This document shows positions 7,464-12,784 of a stretch of DNA of 12,784 bases, one piece after another. The number at the start of each line of letters is the position of its first letter. The stretch's first letter is position 1. The DNA is from LGRD01 sp031378125 (lineage in GTDB: Bacteria; Pseudomonadota; Gammaproteobacteria; Burkholderiales; Burkholderiaceae_C). The DNA is taken from NCBI GenBank assembly GCA_031378125.1, contig JANNDW010000277.1, positions 1 through 12,784 of the forward strand. Direction: 5' to 3'. The notes under the pieces are model-generated. The model worked only from the letters and a program-made list of their open reading frames with translations. It searched no databases and had not been told where the DNA came from. Position numbers and translations under genes: made by a program.

Positions 7464-8618
7464 TCAGCTTTGCATCAACCGCCGGCTCTTGGAAATGGAC
7501 ATCAGAATGCCCAGCCCCAGGCCGAGCGACACCATCGCCGTGCCGCCATAGCTGACGAACGGCAGCGGTACACCGACCACCGGGAGAATGCCGCTGACCA
7601 TGCCCATGTTGACAAACGCATAGGTGAAAAAGCTCAGCGTGATGGCGCCGGCCAGCAACCGCGTGAACACGGTGGGCGCGTCGGCGGCGATCATCAGCCC
7701 GCGCAGGATCAACAGCGTGAACGCCAACAGCAAGCCGATGCAGCCGAGCAGGCCAAACTCTTCGGCGAACGCGGCGAAGATGAAGTCGGTGGTGCGCTCG
7801 GGAATGAATTCGAGGTGGGTTTGGGTGCCCTTCATGAACCCCTTGCCGTCCACCCCGCCGGAGCCGATGGCGATCATGCCCTGAATGATGTGAAAGCCCT
7901 TGCCCAACGGGTCGGTGCCCGGATCGAGCAGCGTGCAGACGCGGTTCTTCTGGTAGTCCCGCATCATGGGCCACTTCATTTCGGGCTGGCAGATGCTTTC
8001 GCTGAACCACACCAGCGTGGTCACACCCACCGCGGCGACCAGCAGCAGCGGAACGATCAGCCGCCATGTCAACCCGGCAAAGAACATCACATACAAGCCG
8101 GCCGACAGCACCAGGATGGCCGTGCCCAGATCGGGCTGCTTGAGAATCAGGCCCACGGGCAGCGCCAGCAAGACCAGCGCGATGAGAAAGTCGCTGGCGC
8201 GCACCTGCCCTTCGCGGCGCTGAAACCACCAGGCCAGCATCAGCGGCACGGCGATCTTGAGGACCTCGCTGGGCTGGATCACCAGTCCCAGGTTGAGCCA
8301 GCGGGTCGCACCCTTCTTGGTCAGGCCCGCCACGGCCGTGGCGATCAGCAAGGCCACCCCCAATGCGTACAGCGGCACGGCCAGCCGCATCAGTTGCTGG
8401 GGCGGTACTTGCGCCACGACGAACAGCACGAGCAGGCCCGCCAGCATGTTGCGCGCATGGCCCGTGAAGCGAGCGCCATGATCGAACCCGGCCGAGTACA
8501 TGGTGATCAAGCCGGCCGCGGCCAGCGCCAGCACCGCGAAAAACAGCGGGCCGTCGAAACCCGTGAACACCGGCTTGACGCGTTGCCACAGCGACGGCTT
8601 CTCGAACTCGATGTTCAT
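7464..8618 (-). CDS. rodA: Peptidoglycan glycosyltransferase RodA (SEDS family)
   Basis: RodA polymerises lipid II into glycan strands in the elongasome together with PBP2. The 384-residue polytopic membrane protein has about ten hydrophobic segments. SEDS signatures are GATRWLNLGLVIQPSE (103-118), LKQPDLGTAIL (159-169), GTDPLGKGFHIIQGMIAIGSGG (234-255), PERTTDFIFAAFAEEFGLLG (273-292) with the essential Asp278, and PVVGVPLPFVSYGGT (346-360). The ATG at 8618 overlaps the mrdA stop by 4 bp (ATGA), so translation is coupled to PBP2. A repeat-rich gap follows its stop, marking the operon end. The length is a little above the roughly 370 residues of the E. coli protein. Nothing is missing. Confidence 0.97.
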   Translation of the reverse strand: MNIEFEKPSLWQRVKPVFTGFDGPLFFAVLALAAAGLITMYSAGFDHGARFTGHARNMLAGLLVLFVVAQVPPQQLMRLAVPLYALGVALLIATAVAGLTKKGATRWLNLGLVIQPSEVLKIAVPLMLAWWFQRREGQVRASDFLIALVLLALPVGLILKQPDLGTAILVLSAGLYVMFFAGLTWRLIVPLLLVAAVGVTTLVWFSESICQPEMKWPMMRDYQKNRVCTLLDPGTDPLGKGFHIIQGMIAIGSGGVDGKGFMKGTQTHLEFIPERTTDFIFAAFAEEFGLLGCIGLLLAFTLLILRGLMIAADAPTVFTRLLAGAITLSFFTYAFVNMGMVSGILPVVGVPLPFVSYGGTAMVSLGLGLGILMSISKSRRLMQS

Positions 8619-10678
8619 CCAGGCACCTTGGCCACCACCACCCCCCGCGGACCGGGCGCCGGGACGGCCGACGCGGCCATGGCCGCGGGAGCCGCGGTCA
8701 CGGCCGGCGCCGGCGCCGCACCGCCCATCACCGACGTAGCTCCCGGCAGCGGCACCAACGCGGCCGGACGCGGTTTGCCGATGGGCGCGCCCGACTTGCC
8801 CTCGCGCGTGGCCGCCATGTCCTCAACGCTGGGGACCAGGCCCAGCAGCGCGTAGTCGAAGACCCGCCGCGTGATGGGTGCCGCGGCCTCGGAGCCGAAG
8901 CCGGCGTTCTCCACCACCACCGCCACCGCAATCGTGGGCGCGTCCAGCGGCGCGAAAGCGATGTACAGCGAATGGTCGCGCTTGTGTTCCTCGATCTTGG
9001 CGGCAACGTACTTTTCGTTGGCCTTGATACCCACCGCTTGCGCGGTGCCGGTCTTGCCGCCGCTCTTGTACGGCGCGCCGACGAACGAACGCACGGAGGT
9101 GCCTTCCTGCGTCACGCCATACAGCGCGCGCCGGATCAACTCCACGTGCTCCGGCTTGAACGGCAGCGGCGCCAGTGCATCGCTGGCCACCCGTTTGCGC
9201 TCGCGCGTCACCACGTCTTCGACCTCGCGCACCAGGCGGGGCTTGAAGCGCAAACCGCCCGAGGCCAACGTGGCCGTGGCGCTGGCCAGCTGCAACATGC
9301 TGAAGTTGTTGTAGCCCTGGCCGATGCCCAGCGAGATGGTTTCGCCCAGATACCATTTTTGCTGCTCGGGCGACTTGTAGGCACGCCGTTTCCACGCGGT
9401 CGACGGCAGCAGCCCGGTGACCTCGCCTTCGATGTCGATGCCGGTCTTGCGGCCAAAAGCCATCGGCTCCAGTTCGTCGTGCATCAGGTCCACGCCCATC
9501 TCGTTGGCCAGCGAGTAGTAGTAAACGTTGCTCGACTTGACGATGCTGCGCACCATGTCCACCGGCCCCAGGCCCGCGTCGCCATGGCTGCGGAAGGTGT
9601 GGTTGCCGAATTGAAACGTTGCGTTGTCGTAGATGATCTGGTTCGGGTCGCGCTTGCCGGAGTTGAGCGCGGCCATCGCCAGGAAGGGCTTGTAGGTGGA
9701 GCCGGGCGGGTAGGTGCCGCGCAAGGCGCGATTGAGCAGCGGCTTGTCGATCGACTCGTTCAGCTCGCGCCACGATTCAATGTCGATGCCGTCGACGAAC
9801 AGGTTCGGGTCGAAGGTCGGCTTGCTGACGAAGGCCAGCACCTCGCCCGACCTCGGGTCCAGCGCCACCAGCGCGCCGCGCCGGTCGCCGAACATTTCTT
9901 CCACCAGCGCCTGCAAGCGGATGTCGATGGACATCATCAGGGTGTTGCCAGGGGTGGCGGGCCGACTCCTCAGGCGCCGAATCGGCCGCCCGCCGGCGCT
10001 GGTTTCCATCTCCTCGACGCCGGTGATGCCATGCAACTCGGCCTCGTAGCTTTGCTCCACACCGAGCTTGCCGATGTACTGGGTGCCGCGGTAGTTGGCC
10101 GGGTCTTCCGATTCGTCGATGCGGTCCTTCTCGGCCACGTTGATTCGGCCGATGTAGCCCAGCAGGTGGCTGCCGACCTCGCCCAACGGGTAATCTCGAA
10201 ACAGCCGCGCCTTCACATCCACCCCGGGGAAGCGAAAGCGCTGGGCGGTGAAGCGCGCCACTTCCTCATCGCTGAGCTTGGTTCGGATCGGCAGCGACTC
10301 GAAACTCTTGCTTTCGTCCAGCAGGCGCTTGAATCGCTTGCGGTCGCGCGTTTGCACCTCCACCAGCTCGGCCAGCCGATCGATGGTCGCTTCCAGGTCG
10401 ATCACCCTGGACGGCGTAATCTCCAGCGTGTAAGCCGAGTAGTTGTTGGCCAGCACCACGCCGTTGCGGTCGATGATGAGCCCGCGGTTGGGCACGATCG
10501 GGCTGACCGCGATGCGGTTGCTCTCGGCCTGGGCCGACAGGTCTTCGTGCTTGAACACCTGCAGGTGAACCAGCCTGGCGCCCAGCAGCGCAAAGCCCAG
10601 CAGCACAAAGGCGGCGGCAGCCGCCAGCCGCGCGCGAAAACGCGATTGCTCGATCTCGATGTTCTTGAGTTCAGTCAT
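8615..10678 (-). CDS. mrdA: Penicillin-binding protein 2, elongasome transpeptidase
   Basis: PBP2 is the monofunctional class B transpeptidase that crosslinks lateral-wall peptidoglycan. The 687-residue protein has a short cytoplasmic N-terminus, one membrane anchor (about 17-38), the pedestal or dimerisation domain (about 60-235, including NRGLIIDRNGVVLANN at 64-79 and FRDYPLGEVGSHLLGYIGR at 160-178) and the catalytic domain. Active-site motifs are S327-T-Y-K330 in PPGSTYKPF, the SxN motif S382-S-N384 and K542-T-G-T545. After about residue 625 comes a low-complexity Ala/Pro/Val tail of some 60 residues with no recognisable domain. The ATG at 10678 lies 19 nt after the mreD stop without a strong Shine-Dalgarno, so coupling is likely. 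rodA overlaps its stop. MreC is the expected activator, encoded two genes upstream. Confidence 0.97.
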   Translation of the reverse strand: MTELKNIEIEQSRFRARLAAAAAFVLLGFALLGARLVHLQVFKHEDLSAQAESNRIAVSPIVPNRGLIIDRNGVVLANNYSAYTLEITPSRVIDLEATIDRLAELVEVQTRDRKRFKRLLDESKSFESLPIRTKLSDEEVARFTAQRFRFPGVDVKARLFRDYPLGEVGSHLLGYIGRINVAEKDRIDESEDPANYRGTQYIGKLGVEQSYEAELHGITGVEEMETSAGGRPIRRLRSRPATPGNTLMMSIDIRLQALVEEMFGDRRGALVALDPRSGEVLAFVSKPTFDPNLFVDGIDIESWRELNESIDKPLLNRALRGTYPPGSTYKPFLAMAALNSGKRDPNQIIYDNATFQFGNHTFRSHGDAGLGPVDMVRSIVKSSNVYYYSLANEMGVDLMHDELEPMAFGRKTGIDIEGEVTGLLPSTAWKRRAYKSPEQQKWYLGETISLGIGQGYNNFSMLQLASATATLASGGLRFKPRLVREVEDVVTRERKRVASDALAPLPFKPEHVELIRRALYGVTQEGTSVRSFVGAPYKSGGKTGTAQAVGIKANEKYVAAKIEEHKRDHSLYIAFAPLDAPTIAVAVVVENAGFGSEAAAPITRRVFDYALLGLVPSVEDMAATREGKSGAPIGKPRPAALVPLPGATSVMGGAAPAPAVTAAPAAMAASAVPAPGPRGVVVAKVPG

Positions 10679-10697
10679 GCCAGCGCGCGAATCAAAC

Positions 10698-11222
10698 CTA
10701 CAGCAAGGGTCGATTCTGATCCCGATCCGGCGCGCGCCGCTGCGGCGCCAACAGCAACCAGTCGGCGAGCGGCCACAACAGCGCCTCGAACACCGGCGCC
10801 AACAGCAGGGCCCAGCCGGGAAACATGCCGCCAGCGAACATGCGCACCATCAGCGCCACCGCGTGGGCCGCAAACAGCAGTGGCAGGACCTGAAACATCT
10901 GCGACAGCGCGGAGAAGCCGCTGAGGCGCCGCTGCATCGTGATGGCCAGAAAGCTCAGCAGCGTGTAGGCCAGCGCATGCTGGCCGAGCACCGCGCCGCC
11001 GTGCACATCCATCAACAGCCCGAGCAGGAAGGCCACGCCGACGCCGACCCGCCGGGGCTCGTGCACGTTCCAGAACACCAGCACCACGGCCACGAAGTCG
11101 GGCACGGCCGGCACGCGGCCCATGGGCACGAGATTGAAAGCAAACGCCAACAGCAGCGTGAAGCCGAGGAACCAGGGCTTGACCGGCAGCAGCAACTGGT
11201 CGGAGCTGCTGGGCATGATCAT
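10698..11222 (-). CDS. mreD: Rod shape-determining protein MreD
   Basis: This small polytopic inner-membrane protein of the elongasome works with MreC and MreB. It has 174 residues and about five hydrophobic helices (roughly 17-34, 40-51, 60-76, 83-96 and 110-128), followed by a hydrophobic stretch around 136-158. The family's best-conserved segment is visible as GLLMDVHGGAVLGQHALAY (68-86). The ATG at 11222 overlaps the mreC stop in an ATGA. A second ATG two codons later (11216) is an equally possible start, but the overlap favours the first. Identity rests on topology, this segment and the position between mreC and mrdA. Confidence 0.93.
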   Translation of the reverse strand: MIMPSSSDQLLLPVKPWFLGFTLLLAFAFNLVPMGRVPAVPDFVAVVLVFWNVHEPRRVGVGVAFLLGLLMDVHGGAVLGQHALAYTLLSFLAITMQRRLSGFSALSQMFQVLPLLFAAHAVALMVRMFAGGMFPGWALLLAPVFEALLWPLADWLLLAPQRRAPDRDQNRPLL

Positions 11223-12148
11223 TTCTTGGCCCCCTTCTTGGGCTTGGGGGCCTGCGCCTCCACGGGCTCCGGTTCGGGCTTGGGCGGCAGCTGCGCGCCG
11301 GTGGGCTCCAACACCAGCACATGGCGCACGCTGTCGGTCAGGGCCACGGGGGCGAGCAGGATCCGGGCGAAACCGGACTCCAGCTTGCGGTCGACGCTGG
11401 CCACCCGGGCCACCGGCAGGCCCTGCGGGTAGATGCCGTCCACGCCCGATGTGCTCAACAGGTCGCCCACCTGCACGTCGGCATCGCCGGCGACGAAGCG
11501 CAGCTCCAGCGCGCCCGCGTGCGCGGCGCCACCGCCGAACGCGGCGCTGCGCGCCTGCGTGCGGGTGTTGAGCACGGGAATGGCGGCGTCCCTGTCGGTC
11601 AACAGCGTGACCTCGGAAGACAGCGGATAGACGCGTGTCACCTGGCCCAGTACGCCGGCTTCGTTGATGACCGGAGAAGCGATCAGGACCCCCTGCGCCG
11701 AGCCCTGGTCGATGATCACCTTGCGCGAATAGGGGTCGGGCGCGTCGTACAGCACCTGGGCCGCCAGAGAACGCACCTTCAGCGCCGGCCGCAGCTCAAG
11801 CAAGGCGCGCAGGCGGGTGTTTTCGGTCTGCAGTTGCTCCACCCGCATGGCCCGTTCGGCCTGGCGCATCAGGTCGCCGCGTGCCGCCTCTTCAGCGGTC
11901 AGCGCCCGATCGAGCCCGGCAATGTAGTCTTTGCCGCCCACCAAGGCCTGCACCGGCAGCAGCAACCAGCGTTGGGGAAAGTGCAGCGCCGTGGCAACCA
12001 CGGCACGCAGCGGCTGCGTGATGTGAAAGCGCGTGTCGGCCACCATCAGGAACAGCGCCAGGGCCGAAAAGAACGCGAGCTTGGTCAGTGCCGAAGGGCC
12101 CTGGCGGAAGAACGGCGGCGGGGTTCTGTCGATCGTGCCCAGCGTCAT
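11219..12148 (-). CDS. mreC: Rod shape-determining protein MreC
   Basis: MreC is the bitopic elongasome protein whose periplasmic beta-domains bind and activate PBP2. The 309-residue product has an N-terminal cytoplasmic tail, one membrane helix (about 22-37), a periplasmic coiled coil (about 85-118, with EQLQTENTRLRALLEL at 104-119) and the paired beta-barrel domain (about 125-280). Family motifs include KVIIDQGSAQGV (143-154), VLGQVTRVYPLSSEVTLLTD (166-185) and VGDLLSTSGVDGIYPQGLPV (227-246). A charged Pro/Glu/Lys tail (about 288-309, ending PKPKKGAKK) follows the folded part. The ATG at 12148 has no strong Shine-Dalgarno and lies 86 nt after mreB, a longer gap than elsewhere in the operon. 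Confidence 0.96.
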   Translation of the reverse strand: MTLGTIDRTPPPFFRQGPSALTKLAFFSALALFLMVADTRFHITQPLRAVVATALHFPQRWLLLPVQALVGGKDYIAGLDRALTAEEAARGDLMRQAERAMRVEQLQTENTRLRALLELRPALKVRSLAAQVLYDAPDPYSRKVIIDQGSAQGVLIASPVINEAGVLGQVTRVYPLSSEVTLLTDRDAAIPVLNTRTQARSAAFGGGAAHAGALELRFVAGDADVQVGDLLSTSGVDGIYPQGLPVARVASVDRKLESGFARILLAPVALTDSVRHVLVLEPTGAQLPPKPEPEPVEAQAPKPKKGAKK

Positions 12149-12234
12149 GGCGGCACCGTATCAAGACACCGGCTTCGGCGGGCAAGGCGTGCAGGGTGGC
12201 GTGCCGGCCCAGCCCGCGCAGCGGGCGCCCATGG
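12149..12234 (-). promoter_or_regulatory. mreB-mreC intergenic spacer with a stem-loop
   Basis: GCCCGC (12212-12217) and GCGGGC (12221-12226) form a perfect 6-bp GC stem with a 3-nt loop, 8 nt past the mreB stop in the transcript. There is no T-tract, so this is not a classic intrinsic terminator. It could slow polymerase, mark a processing site or protect a 3' end, so that mreB is made in excess of mreCD. In E. coli part of the mreB transcript is known to be monocistronic. Function here is inferred from position only. Confidence 0.35.
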
Positions 12235-12784
12235 TCATTCCGAGGTGAAGATGCTGCCCAGCCGTTCCATGCGTTCGAGCGCCATGCCACAGCCGCGCAC
12301 CACACAGGTCAGCGGGTCTTCGGCCACCAGCACTGGCAGGCCGGTCTCTTCGGCGAGCAGGCGGTCCAGATCGCGCAGCAGGGCGCCGCCGCCGGTGAGC
12401 ATCATGCCGCGCTCGGCAATGTCGGCACCCAGTTCGGGGGGCGTCTGCTCGAGCGCGTTCTTGACGCTGGAGACGATTTGGTTGAGCGGATCGGTCAGCG
12501 CCTCCAGCACTTCATTGCTGCTGATCGTGAAACTGCGCGGCACACCTTCGCTGAGGTTGCGGCCCTTGACTTCCATCTCCTTGACTTCGGAGCCCGGGAA
12601 GGCGCTGCCGATGGTCTTCTTGATGTTTTCGGCGGTGGGCTCGCCGATCAGCATGCCGTAGTTGCGGCGGATGTAGTTGATGATGGCTTCGTCGAACTTG
12701 TCGCCGCCGACGCGCACGCTGCCCTTGTAGACCATGCCGCCCAGGCTGATGACGCCGACCTCGGTGGTGCCGCCGCCGATGTCC
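12235..12784 (-). CDS. mreB: Actin-like rod shape protein MreB, C-terminal 182 residues only
   Basis: MreB is the actin-fold ATPase that forms short membrane filaments and directs lateral-wall synthesis. The fragment begins at the phosphate-2 motif DIGGGTTEVGVISLGG and continues with GDKFDEAIINYIRRNYGMLIG, PTAENIKKTIGSAFP, the adenosine-binding MLTGGGALLRDLDRLL and GLPVLVAEDPLTCVVRGCG, ending ERMERLGSIFTSE. This is about the second half of a protein of some 347 residues. The start lies beyond the right edge. It is the first gene of the block visible here, and the operon promoter is presumably outside the window. The frame is intact with all visible motifs. Confidence 0.97.
   Translation of the reverse strand, partial: DIGGGTTEVGVISLGGMVYKGSVRVGGDKFDEAIINYIRRNYGMLIGEPTAENIKKTIGSAFPGSEVKEMEVKGRNLSEGVPRSFTISSNEVLEALTDPLNQIVSSVKNALEQTPPELGADIAERGMMLTGGGALLRDLDRLLAEETGLPVLVAEDPLTCVVRGCGMALERMERLGSIFTSE

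Noticed and set aside
8972..10924. A 650-codon open frame antisense to mrdA on the plus strand.
   Set aside because: Its translation has no recognisable domain and skewed composition, as expected for a stop-poor antisense frame in high-GC DNA; mrdA on the other strand is complete.

Overview
The window is high-GC DNA (about two thirds G+C by eye) with the gene content, order and protein sequences of a betaproteobacterium of the order Burkholderiales, most likely family Comamonadaceae. The evidence is the recA-recX-DUF2889-sucC-sucD run, a TctD/TctE-type two-component pair divergent from recA, and an mreB-mreC-mreD-mrdA-rodA block. Genus cannot be fixed without a search. Coding density is very high. 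I found no prophage, insertion sequence, CRISPR array, tRNA or rRNA, and nothing that looks like an undescribed multi-gene system. The interest lies in small structural details.

Layout. Positions 1-3929 are all minus strand and read, in transcription order, recA (SOS recombinase), recX (RecA modulator), a DUF2889 protein, sucC, and the first 61 codons of sucD (succinyl-CoA synthetase beta and alpha). recA and recX are 2 nt apart. The DUF2889 gene ends 15 nt before sucC. The 3' end of sucC carries a 26-bp tandem duplication that changed the protein's last residues. Positions 3930-4100 are a divergent control region with a LexA-like box over the recA promoter and an overlapping palindrome followed by six T's.

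Positions 4101-6345 are plus strand: an OmpR-family response regulator and its membrane histidine kinase. A lone beta-hydroxyacid dehydrogenase gene (6363-7256, minus) converges on the kinase, with 17 bp between the stop codons. Positions 7257-7463 are non-coding and full of inverted repeats, including a likely terminator and a REP-like element.

Positions 7464-12784 are the cell-shape/elongasome operon on the minus strand, transcribed from beyond the right edge: mreB (C-terminal half only), mreC, mreD, mrdA (PBP2) and rodA. The mreC/mreD and mrdA/rodA junctions are 4-bp ATGA overlaps. Together they encode the actin-like scaffold (MreB), its membrane adaptors (MreC, MreD), and the transpeptidase (PBP2) and glycosyltransferase (RodA) that build lateral-wall peptidoglycan.
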